Below are positions 26,776 to 36,600 of a stretch of 64,000 nt of DNA, piece after piece. The DNA comes from Psychrobacter namhaensis. Its GTDB lineage: Bacteria; Pseudomonadota; Gammaproteobacteria; Pseudomonadales; Moraxellaceae. The notes beneath the pieces are model-generated. The model made no database searches. It was not told where the DNA came from and saw nothing but the letters and a program-made list of their open reading frames with translations. Position 1 is the stretch's first letter; each line of letters opens with the position of its first letter. Position numbers and translations under genes: made by a program. The DNA lies in assembly GCF_016107545.1 (NCBI RefSeq), contig NZ_JABASS010000001.1, positions 186,001 through 250,000 on the forward strand, read 5' to 3'.

Positions 26776-26809
26776 AAAAGCTCTGCCAATTTATTGGCAG
26801 GGCTTTTTT
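26776..26809 (+). terminator. Terminator after cysG
   Basis: Stem AAAAGCTCTGCCAA/TTGGCAGGGCTTTT with a 4-nt loop (one G-T type pair) and a T-run, about 60 bases past the stop. Confidence 0.88.
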
Positions 26810-26868
26810 CACGTATTGCAACAGAGCAAACCACAAAAATTCTTGCTAGAATGAAAGCTTTCTACTAA

Positions 26869-28368
26869 ATGCCAATAAGCGCAACTATGTCCACACCTAC
26901 TGTTTCTAACACGCTCCCTACCAACCCTTTAACCATTTTGCATACCTCTGATTGGCATTTGGGTCGTAGGCTGTATGGCCGTATGCGTTATGAGGAGTTT
27001 GAGGCTTTTCTTAATTGGTTATACGACACCATATGCACACAGCAAGTAGATGTGCTCATCGTCGCTGGTGATATCTTTGATACTATGACCCCAAGTAACA
27101 GAGCACAGGCGCTGTACTATGAATTTTTGGGGCGGGTATCTCGGTCTTGCTGTGAGCATATCGTCATCGTCGCGGGTAATCACGACTCGCCGACTTTTTT
27201 AGATGCGCCAAGCAATGTACTAAAATTTCTAAACGTCCATGTGATCGGCACGGCCTGTGATGATTTAAACGATGAAGTGTTGGTACTCAATGATACCAGT
27301 GGCGCACCACATTGCATCATTGCCGCTGTCCCCTACCTTCGTGATCGTGACGTACGTAGTAGCAGCGCTGGCGAGTCTGCTGATAGCAAGGACGCTAATG
27401 TCATCAAAGGCATTCGCGCCCACTATGATAATGTCGCAAACATTGCCAAAGCCAAACAAACAGCGTTCGTCAAATCACATCAACGTCACGTGCCCATCAT
27501 CGCGACAGGTCACTTATTTGCAGCGGGCGGCAAGACCACGGAGGATGACGGCGTACGCGATCTTTATGTTGGCTCACTTGGGCAAGTGTCGGCCGAGATG
27601 TTCGATGAGAGTTTTGACTATGTCGCACTGGGACACTTACACGTACCACAACGTGTCGGTGGTCGTGAGCGCATCCGCTATTCAGGATCACCCATTGCGA
27701 TGGGTTTTGGCGAGGCGCGGCAGCAAAAGCAGGTTCTTATCATAAAGTTTGGCGAAGCATTGGATGCCAATGATGTGACAACCCCGCGCTTACCCACTCA
27801 AACCACAGTCAAATCTATTAAAAAATCTGCAAAAAAGCTCAGCCATCAAGAAAATGATTTGATAGATGACTTGTTTGGTTTTGTGGAAGTAGAAAACATG
27901 AATGAGCGTGGTGACTTAAAAGATTTGGATACGAGCATACCGCATGTTAACGATGCTAAGACCATGCAAATTTCCTCCCTCGCTATTCCTTGTTTTCAAA
28001 AACTGGCCCAGATTACAGGCGACCTCACCACTATCGCAGAAGCCATCAAATCTCTGGGTAGCACTGAGCCTGTTTGGTTAGAAGTCATCTATGATGGTGA
28101 TGAAATTATTCATGAACTGCGCGAAGAAATCCATGCCATGATAGAAGGGCTGCCCTGTGAAGTCTTAAAAATTAAAAACACCCGCACTTATAACAAGGTT
28201 CTCAATCAAGAACAAACCTCAGAGGATTTACAAGATTTAAATGAGATGGAAGTGTTTGATCACTGCCTAGAGATGAATGGCATTGCCACCATCCAAAAAG
28301 CCTCACTGCGCAACGCCTATCAGCAGATACTCCATGATATCTATCACGATGACAGTCAAGCTGAATAA
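26869..28368 (+). CDS. sbcD: Exonuclease SbcCD subunit D
   Basis: Mre11-like Mn-dependent nuclease subunit that, with SbcC, cuts DNA hairpins and processes double-strand ends. Metallophosphoesterase motifs in order: HTSDWHLGR, VAGDIFD, VAGNHDSP, IATGHLFA and ALGHLH. It is 499 aa, about 100 longer than E. coli SbcD. The extra sequence is a hydrophilic insert after the nuclease core (near residues 305-365, rich in Lys, Asp and Glu). The start could be ATG 26869 or ATG 26887; neither has a strong ribosome site. sbcC follows after 76 bases, clearly the same operon. Confidence 0.93.
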   Translation: MPISATMSTPTVSNTLPTNPLTILHTSDWHLGRRLYGRMRYEEFEAFLNWLYDTICTQQVDVLIVAGDIFDTMTPSNRAQALYYEFLGRVSRSCCEHIVIVAGNHDSPTFLDAPSNVLKFLNVHVIGTACDDLNDEVLVLNDTSGAPHCIIAAVPYLRDRDVRSSSAGESADSKDANVIKGIRAHYDNVANIAKAKQTAFVKSHQRHVPIIATGHLFAAGGKTTEDDGVRDLYVGSLGQVSAEMFDESFDYVALGHLHVPQRVGGRERIRYSGSPIAMGFGEARQQKQVLIIKFGEALDANDVTTPRLPTQTTVKSIKKSAKKLSHQENDLIDDLFGFVEVENMNERGDLKDLDTSIPHVNDAKTMQISSLAIPCFQKLAQITGDLTTIAEAIKSLGSTEPVWLEVIYDGDEIIHELREEIHAMIEGLPCEVLKIKNTRTYNKVLNQEQTSEDLQDLNEMEVFDHCLEMNGIATIQKASLRNAYQQILHDIYHDDSQAE

Positions 28369-28444
28369 ATAACGGCCAATTTATTGGCTGTCTCAGCCTA
28401 AACGTCTAACATAAGCCATCAACCAAACCTATAAAGATCTAAAA

Positions 28445-31400
28445 ATGCGCCTAATTGAACTAAGACTCAAAAACCTCAACTCTCTTAAAGGCGAATGGCA
28501 TATCGACTTTAGTGATGCCGCTTTTACCAACGAAGGTATTTTTGCCATTACGGGGCAAACAGGCGCCGGCAAGACCACGATTTTGGATGCGGTATGTCTG
28601 GCATTATATGGCGAGACGCCGCGAATCAATAGCATCAGCAAAAGTAGCAATGAGGTGATGACACGGCAAACGGCAGAGTGTTTCGCTGAGGTGGTGATTG
28701 ATTTAAATGGTGTACAGTATCGTTGCCGTTGGGGCCAGCGCCGCGCTTACAATAAATCTGATGGCAACTTGCAAGATGCGACGCATGAGATCGCCTTAAT
28801 CAAACCCCCAGCTCACGACTCAGATAAAACCGCTGGCGATGAGATACTAGAAAGCAAACTCTCACGCACCAAAGATAAAATTGTCTCGCTGACCCGGATG
28901 GACTTTCAGCAGTTCACCCGCTCCATCTTGCTCGCCCAAGGCAGCTTTTCAGCGTTTTTAAAGGCCAAAGCTGACGAGCGCGCGGATATCTTAGAAAAAA
29001 TCACTGGGACGGATATCTACGCGACGATATCGACCCATGTCTTTGAAAAAAAACGCGCTGAAGAAGACATCTTAAGCAAGTTACAGTTTGGCTTAGAGGG
29101 TTTAACCCTCCTAACAGCAGAGGAAGAGGCGGCTATTAGCGAACAACTCTCTGGCTATCAATCCGCTCAATCCGCGAAACAGCGACACTATCAGGACTTG
29201 GTGAAACAGATACATTGGCTCGATACTGTGGCAGAGTTAGAAAAAAATGTCACGTATTACCAAGATGAGCTGACCCTTGCCGCCCAAGCGCAGACAGACT
29301 TTACGCCTGATGCCAAACGCCTGATGGCCGCCAACAAAGCCCTCGAAATGGATGGTCAGTACAGCCAACTTATCCATAACCGTGATACCGTCAAGCGTTT
29401 GCAAGATGAGCGGCAAAAGACAAACCAGCAACTACCACAGCAAAAAGAACGTCTGGTGCAGGCCTCGAGCACTTTAACAGCCGCTGTCACGCGCGTGCAG
29501 GACGCGACTCACGAGCTACAAACGGCCTTACCCAAGATCAAGAAAGCACGTGAGCTTGATGCAGATATTGCGCAGCATACGTACACCTTAAACAATACTC
29601 AGAAAAATCAACAAACCCTTACCACCAGAACCCAAAGCTTACGAAAAGAAATAGTCCGTCACACCCAAGAGCTAGTGCAAAACAAAACCCAGCTGACACG
29701 CGTAACGCAGTATCTTAATGACGCAAGCGCACTGAGTGGTATCGATAGCGACATTGCCGACTTTAAGAGTCATTGCAGTCGTCTAAAAGCACTGCTACAA
29801 GATAATGCTGCCCTAGCAAAGGACAATGCACATCAGCAAAATCAGATCAACCAGTCTCAAACCAATCTTGATATCTTGCAGAAACAGCAAGAGGTAAAAA
29901 ATACGGCAAAAACAGCCATGCAGGATGAGCTGACGGCACTGCGCAAAGAGCAAACCGCACTAATCCAGAGCCAGTCATTGGTTGATATGCGAGATGAGCA
30001 AGAGCAAATCGATTATCTCAACAGCCAAATTGAGCAAATACGCGCTAAGAGGCTCCAGTTCAATGAGCTTAGTACCCAAGTCGCACAGATAAACGGTGTT
30101 CTACCATTGCTACACAGCGAGCTAGCGGAAATTTCTGGCATCATTGCCGACAAAGAATCAACCATCAAGGACGCTAAAGACAAGCGTCAAGACAAACAAA
30201 CCCAGCTTCATTTACAACAAAAGGTCGCCACGTTAGAAGACTATATCGCTGATTTAAAAGACGGGCACCCCTGTCCGCTTTGCGGCGCGCGCGAGCATCC
30301 TTATAGCCTCACCGATAGTGCCAAGCATCCCCATTTAACACAAGAGACTGAATCTACTCAGACGCAGCGACAAATAACAGAGCTGGATGCGACTATCGCG
30401 GATTTAGACCATGCTCTATCCGAGCTACACATTAATCAGACAAAAAAACAAATCCAGTTTGAGCAACGCCAAGAGCAAAAAATCTTGCTAGGTGAGCAAA
30501 TACAACAATTAAATGCTGATATCAGCCAATTAATCATCTCAGCCTTAAGCAAAACTGACTCTCCGTCTATTGCTGCACTGGTACAACCGTTGGCGCAGAT
30601 GGACACAAATACGGTCACCCTATCCTTGCTAGATAGCACGAGAGACAAGCTTGTGACCCGTAGGGAGTGTCTAAAAAGTACGTTGACTCACTATGAGACG
30701 CTTAACGATGCACTCACCACGATTCGACACACGATAGAGGATATAGAGAAAGAGCAATATACGCTGGCAAGAGACATTGATGATATTGCAGCCAATATAA
30801 ATTTCAGCTCATTGACGATAGAAAATACAAACAAAAAATCTCATGATAATTTCGCTGTATTAAAAATCCTTAAAGACGACATACTGCAGCTGCTAAGCAC
30901 ATACACAGATAGCAAGTATCAGTCAGACTCGATCACAGCGATACGCACTTTACAGCACGCCCTACAACCATTGATAGCAAGTATTGAGACTCAAACCATA
31001 CTCAGCGAGGTGGATGCTCAGGATCATATTGAGACACTGCGTCAGCATCACAGCGCCCTTTTACAACTGAAAAACCAGTTTAACGGTAAAAAAGAAAAGG
31101 AACAAACGCTAAAGACAGAACGTGGACGCATAGAAATACAAATCGAAACCAAACAGAGTCAACTAGATAAAAATGAGGAGGAGCTGAATGATCTGGCTCA
31201 ATTAGTGATAGAAAATACCGAAGCGCTTGAAAAATCAACCGCAGATAGAGAGCATGTCTTTACTGATAAAAACCCTGAAGCTGAAGAGACACGATTACGG
31301 ACTGTACTTGAGCGGGCAACTGCTGAGCACATCACGGCGCAAAGACAGCTGGATAACACTGAGCACACCCTCAAACAGCTACAGCAAACACAGCAGCAAC

Positions 31401-32332
31401 TGAGTGAACAACTGAGCGACATGGCCACTGCTCTTGATACCCAACAACGCATTTTTAAAGCCGCACTAATCGCCTCCGATTTTGCTGATGAATCAGAGTT
31501 TGTCAGTGCTCGCCTGCCCACCGCAGAGCGCCATCGCTTGACTGAGCAGCAGCAGCAAATAATTGATAGGCTAAAGCAAGCGCAATCTTTATTGAGCAAG
31601 ACTAGGCAAAGTCTGCTGGAAAAACAGGCTGGACCTTTAACCCACAAAGATAAAGAAACGCTGGTTGAAGAGCAGCAGCAAGTACAAAATGAGCGGCATC
31701 GCCTGCTTGAGTCAATCGGCGCCATGAGTCAGCAGATAAAAGACAACGAAGAGAAAAAAGGCAGTCAACAGGCCACGCTACAAGCCATCGCTCAGCAAAA
31801 AGAAACCCTTCAGGTCTGGCGACAGCTCAATGAGTTGATAGGCTCCAGTAGTGGTAAGAAATATCGTACCTTTGCCCAAGGTTTGACCTTTGATATTATG
31901 GTGAAGCATGCCAACGCGCAGCTGCACAAAATGAGTGATCGCTACCTGCTCATCCGTGATGACAATAGTCCACTTGAGCTCAATGTTATCGACAACTATC
32001 AAGGCGGCGAGATTCGCAGTACCAAAAACCTCTCTGGCGGCGAAGGATTTATTATTAGCTTGGCCTTAGCGCTTGGGCTCTCGCAGATGGCCAGTCAAAA
32101 TATTCGTGTGGATTCGCTATTTTTGGATGAAGGGTTTGGTACTCTTGATGAGGAGTCTCTTGATATTGCGCTTGATACCTTAACCAGCCTGCAACAAGAA
32201 GGAAAATTGATCGGGGTCATCTCTCACGTGCAAGCCTTAAAAGAGCGTATCTTAACCCAAATTAGGGTCGATAAACTCTCTGGCGGTTTTAGTCAAATTA
32301 GTGGTCAAGGCTGCCGTAGGGTGTCCAGTTAG
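28445..32332 (+). CDS. sbcC: Exonuclease SbcCD subunit C (SMC/Rad50-like)
   Basis: Rad50-like ATPase of 1295 aa. The N-terminal Walker A is GQTGAGKTTIL near residue 38. Two long coiled-coil arms rich in Gln, Leu and Glu flank the zinc hook CPLC at residues 610-613. The C-terminal part carries the signature LSGGEGFIISLALALG (about 1195) and Walker B LFLDEGFGTLDEE (about 1225). The hook dimerises two molecules and the head binds SbcD. Larger than E. coli SbcC (1048 aa), mainly by longer arms. Coupled to sbcD. Its last bases overlap nothing; the next gene begins 44 bases on. Confidence 0.95.
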   Translation: MRLIELRLKNLNSLKGEWHIDFSDAAFTNEGIFAITGQTGAGKTTILDAVCLALYGETPRINSISKSSNEVMTRQTAECFAEVVIDLNGVQYRCRWGQRRAYNKSDGNLQDATHEIALIKPPAHDSDKTAGDEILESKLSRTKDKIVSLTRMDFQQFTRSILLAQGSFSAFLKAKADERADILEKITGTDIYATISTHVFEKKRAEEDILSKLQFGLEGLTLLTAEEEAAISEQLSGYQSAQSAKQRHYQDLVKQIHWLDTVAELEKNVTYYQDELTLAAQAQTDFTPDAKRLMAANKALEMDGQYSQLIHNRDTVKRLQDERQKTNQQLPQQKERLVQASSTLTAAVTRVQDATHELQTALPKIKKARELDADIAQHTYTLNNTQKNQQTLTTRTQSLRKEIVRHTQELVQNKTQLTRVTQYLNDASALSGIDSDIADFKSHCSRLKALLQDNAALAKDNAHQQNQINQSQTNLDILQKQQEVKNTAKTAMQDELTALRKEQTALIQSQSLVDMRDEQEQIDYLNSQIEQIRAKRLQFNELSTQVAQINGVLPLLHSELAEISGIIADKESTIKDAKDKRQDKQTQLHLQQKVATLEDYIADLKDGHPCPLCGAREHPYSLTDSAKHPHLTQETESTQTQRQITELDATIADLDHALSELHINQTKKQIQFEQRQEQKILLGEQIQQLNADISQLIISALSKTDSPSIAALVQPLAQMDTNTVTLSLLDSTRDKLVTRRECLKSTLTHYETLNDALTTIRHTIEDIEKEQYTLARDIDDIAANINFSSLTIENTNKKSHDNFAVLKILKDDILQLLSTYTDSKYQSDSITAIRTLQHALQPLIASIETQTILSEVDAQDHIETLRQHHSALLQLKNQFNGKKEKEQTLKTERGRIEIQIETKQSQLDKNEEELNDLAQLVIENTEALEKSTADREHVFTDKNPEAEETRLRTVLERATAEHITAQRQLDNTEHTLKQLQQTQQQLSEQLSDMATALDTQQRIFKAALIASDFADESEFVSARLPTAERHRLTEQQQQIIDRLKQAQSLLSKTRQSLLEKQAGPLTHKDKETLVEEQQQVQNERHRLLESIGAMSQQIKDNEEKKGSQQATLQAIAQQKETLQVWRQLNELIGSSSGKKYRTFAQGLTFDIMVKHANAQLHKMSDRYLLIRDDNSPLELNVIDNYQGGEIRSTKNLSGGEGFIISLALALGLSQMASQNIRVDSLFLDEGFGTLDEESLDIALDTLTSLQQEGKLIGVISHVQALKERILTQIRVDKLSGGFSQISGQGCRRVSS

Positions 32333-32375
32333 ACTAAATAATAAGTGGTGTGGCACGAACAACCAGGAGTCAGCG

Positions 32376-33458
32376 ATGACTAAAAAACCCAATAACCCTA
32401 TCAGCTTATGTGTCTTATCTGTGTTTTCGGTGGCTGTCGTCAGTTCAGCTCACGCTACTGTCAACTGTGCCGGTTACCTACCCTCTGGTTATTTTCAGCG
32501 TATCGAATCGAATAAAAAATTGACGGGCAAATTGATCGAACAAACAGATGGCACGCAGCAGCTACAAAACGCCGATGGCAAAGTCATTATAGAGGGTCTC
32601 ACCAATGCTCATATAGTGATGGATAAATATGTGTTAGGGCAGCGGCTTAATCGCCGTGACATCAGCCATGGCGCAAACTACGGTGTCGTCAATACTGCTG
32701 GCAAGACAATCGTGCCTTTTAAGTATGATGATATCCAAACACAACCGGATATTGCTATCAGCTTTATTGTGAGTGTCAATACAGAAAATGGCTCTGTCAA
32801 ACAAGGTATTATCAATCGTCATGGTGAGTGGGTGTACCCGCTAACCGATGCTCATATTCAGCACGCGCATTACGATTCTCACTACGATCAAGATTATTTT
32901 ATAGTGACTCATTCTAGCGAAAAGTTAAGTGATCAAAGACAGACTGGGCTACTTGATGACCGAGGTTATTGGGCAATTATGCCGCAGTACGATGCGATTG
33001 TGCCCCTCAATGCTTGTACTGGTCAGCTGTTGTATATGCAAGTAAATTTGCAAAATGAGAGTGCGCTTATCGACCAAAACAACGATATCATCATCCCATT
33101 TGCACCCAATCAGCATATAGAGTCTTTTAACAATGCCACCAGTCCATTACTTTTCCTACATAGTAGGTTAAGGACTGGCAGTACAGCGACGGGGATGAGT
33201 GAAGACATTCAAGATGAGATTATCAGTGCTCAAATCATCGATGCCAGTGGCAAACGGCTTATTTCTTCGGAATCACCGATCAGCAAGCTGCTATATCATC
33301 AACTTTATACCTATAAGCAAGCTGGAAAATACGGTCTACTTAATGATCAAGGCGATGTCATCCTCAAACCACAATTTGATCGCTATCGTGATGAAGGAGA
33401 ACAGGTCCGGTTCGAGGAAAACGGTAAGCTTATACCTTTAGAGCGTTTATTGGATTAA
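32376..33458 (+). CDS. Secreted WG-repeat protein
   Basis: Probable exported protein of about 360 aa. From ATG 32376 (AGGAG 6 bases upstream) it begins with a Sec signal, MTKKPNN, then a hydrophobic core and a cut after AHA. The rest is built of WG-type (KWG) repeats of about 35-60 residues, each with a core like YGVVNTAGKTIVPFKYDDI, QGIINRHGEWVYPL, TGLLDDRGYWAIMPQYDAI and YGLLNDQGDVILKPQFDRY. These repeats probably fold as a beta-propeller-like or solenoid binding surface. Function unknown. It follows sbcC by 44 bases but is functionally unrelated; co-transcription is possible. Confidence 0.82.
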   Translation: MTKKPNNPISLCVLSVFSVAVVSSAHATVNCAGYLPSGYFQRIESNKKLTGKLIEQTDGTQQLQNADGKVIIEGLTNAHIVMDKYVLGQRLNRRDISHGANYGVVNTAGKTIVPFKYDDIQTQPDIAISFIVSVNTENGSVKQGIINRHGEWVYPLTDAHIQHAHYDSHYDQDYFIVTHSSEKLSDQRQTGLLDDRGYWAIMPQYDAIVPLNACTGQLLYMQVNLQNESALIDQNNDIIIPFAPNQHIESFNNATSPLLFLHSRLRTGSTATGMSEDIQDEIISAQIIDASGKRLISSESPISKLLYHQLYTYKQAGKYGLLNDQGDVILKPQFDRYRDEGEQVRFEENGKLIPLERLLD

Positions 33459-33525
33459 ACGCAGCGTTTTGCTTTATCGCACCCTACCCTTTCTTGTTTT
33501 TCTTGTTCTTACTTTTATTAGACAA

Positions 33526-33563
33526 CAAAAAACCACCGTTAATAGATAACGGTGGTTTTTTTA
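33526..33563. terminator. Bidirectional terminator between the WG-repeat gene and gdh
   Basis: An 11-bp stem AACCACCGTTA/TAACGGTGG(TT) with a 5-nt loop, flanked by A- and T-runs, between convergent genes. Confidence 0.9.
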
Positions 33564-33605
33564 CATACATAAACTTATATGTTTATTTTTACTCAGTGTT
33601 CACTT

Positions 33606-36600
33606 TTACTTAGTCACTAGACCACTGAGCTCACTCATGAGTACGGACAGCGTTGAGAGACTAACTTGACTGTTTTCATCATTACTATGCAGCTCATCAA
33701 GTTTGTGCATCTCACTCTCTACCGATGCCAACTGATCTAAATGGCGTGAACGCCATTCACTAAACGCTTGCTTCGCATCTGGTTTTGACAGAACTGCATC
33801 CATCAGTAGACGCAAGCTACGTGATAGCTCATTCACGAGTGCATGGCGTGCACGGCGATCCCAATAGTCTTGCTGCGGTAAGCTTGCAATATTTTCCATC
33901 ATCCAATCTAGTTGCAATACTTGATACGCTTCAAAATATAACGTTGCAATCTCATCGACAGGACGCTCATATTGCTCGGCCAAAATGGCTGCATCAAGTG
34001 CATCAACATGATATGGCAGCATAGCAAACAACGCTGCATCCGTGTTAGACAGCGCTTTGTCCATCAGGCTTGTGGTATCTTCTTGCAGATACTGAGCAAA
34101 TTGCTGCTCAATAAAACCGCCTGCCTTGGTGAGTTTTTCTACACTATTACTAAAGCGACCAATCATATCAGTGACTTGCAAATCTTGACCAAAGGCATTG
34201 ATAAACCAAACGATACCACGCTCAAGCGCATCACGCAGACGCAGCTCAAGCGTTAACAGTAACTTAGCATCGACTTGATTGTCCAGCGCTTCTAGGGTCT
34301 TCCAAGCTTTTGAGACATTAAAGACATCACGGCTGATTGCATAACCCCGAATAATGGTTGCCAATGATTGATCTGTTTCCTCAAAAAGGCGGAACAACGC
34401 TTCAATACCTAAGCGGTTGACCACACTGTTGGTTAAATAGGTACTGATGATTTCACGATGCAAACGGTGCTCAGTCATCTCATCAAAGAAGCGTGAGGCC
34501 AGCTCATCAGGGAAGTACTTACGCAGCTCGTTGATGAAGTACGGATCATCTGGCAGGTCAGACAACAGCAAGTTGTCATAAACCCACATCTTACCATAAG
34601 CCATGACGACGGCTAACTCAGGATTGGTCAGACCAGTATCCACTTTTTGACGTTTGACAATTTCTTCGTCTGATGGTAGATACTCGATTGCACGGTCAAG
34701 ACGGCCTTCACTTTCTAACATCTGAATGAAACGTTGATGTTCGCTCAAATTTGCGGAGGCAAGAAGCTGGCTCAGCTCAATCGCTTGTGGTTGTAAGTAG
34801 TTCTGGCGTAACACGAGCTCGGCCACAGTGTCAGTCATGCTTTCTAACAGCTCATTACGCTGTTTTAAAGTCATATCACCTTGTTCGACGACTTTACCAA
34901 GCAAGATTTTGATGTTGACTTCGTGATCTGAGCAGTTAACGCCGCCTGAATTATCGATAGCATCGGTGTAAATACGGCCACCTTTTTGGGCGTATTCGAT
35001 ACGTCCTTGCTGGGTAAAACCTAAGTTGCCGCCTTCACCAACGACAGCTGCACGTAGCTCATTGCCATCGACACGTAGCGCATCATTCGCACGGTCACCG
35101 ACATCGGCATGAGTTTCGTTAACGCTTTTGACATAGGTGCCAATACCGCCATTCCAGATCAGATCAACAGGTGCCCGCAGTAAGGCACTGATCAAATCGT
35201 TGGGTGCAAGGCTGTCCTCATTAATATCAAACAGTGCTTTCATTTCCGCACTGATCGGGATGGTTTTGTCTTGACGAGAAAATATACCACCGCCTTGACT
35301 GATCAAGGACGCTTCATAATCTGCCCATGACGAGCGTGGCAGCTCGAACAAGCGGGCGCGCTCGGCATATGAAGTCGCCGTGTCTGGATTGGGATCGATA
35401 AAGATATGTAGATGGTTAAAGGCTGCAACCAGCTTGATGTGGTTTGAGAGCAACATGCCATTACCGAACACATCACCGCTCATATCCCCAATACCAACCA
35501 CGGTAAAGTCATCACGGTTTTGAATGTCCATACCGCGCATACGGAAATGACGCTTAACAGACTCCCAACCACCACGTGCGGTGATACCCATTGCTTTATG
35601 GTCGTAGCCTACCGAACCACCTGAAGCAAAGGCATCATCTAGCCAAAAATTGTACTCTGCCGCCAAGGCGTTGGCGATATCAGAGAAAGTGGCTGTCCCT
35701 TTATCAGCAGCAACCACTAAGTACGGATCGTCTTCATCATGGCGTACCGTATTGGCTGGCGGGACAATATTGCCGTCGACAATATTATCGGTAATATCAA
35801 GCATACCGCGTAAGAACGTCTGATAGCAGGCGATACCCTCGGCTTGGAATGCTTCACGGCCATCTGCCATGGTTTTATTTTTGACAATAAAGCCGCCTTT
35901 TGAACCCACAGGGACAATGACTGCATTTTTGACCATCTGTGCTTTGACCAAACCCAGCACTTCGGTACGGAAGTCTTCCATACGATCTGACCAGCGCAGG
36001 CCACCACGCGCGACTTTACCACCCCGTAAATGGACGGCTTCAACACGCGGTGAATAAACAAATATCTCAAACATGGGTTTGGGCAGTGGTAGGTTTGGAA
36101 TGTCTGCTGCCAAGAATTTAAACGACAAACGATCTTTACGTCGACCATTGCTATCAGTTTGATAGAAGTTTGTGCGTACCATGGCGTTGATTAAGTCTAA
36201 ATACCAGCGCAAAATACGGTCTTCATCTAAACTATCGACGTCTGCAAGTGCCGCGGTAATCTGCTCGTAGATTTGCGCCGTTTTCTCTGTGCGTTCGTCT
36301 TCACTGTGTTTAGGGTTCATACGCGCATCAAACAAACGGCCTAGGGCCACACTAATATCGCTATTTTTTACGACAGTTTGTTGAATGTAAGTACTAGAGA
36401 ACGGTGCTTTTGCTTGCATCATATAGCGTGATAATGCCCGTAGCACCACCACATCATACGTATCTAGATTAGTCGTCAATACCAGCTCATTAAAGGAGTC
36501 GCTTTCGACCTGTCCTGCCCAAATCTGCTTGAGACTGTCTTCAAACTGACCCCGCACCACTTGCATGTTGACGGTATCGACATGCTCTAACGTCAGCTCA

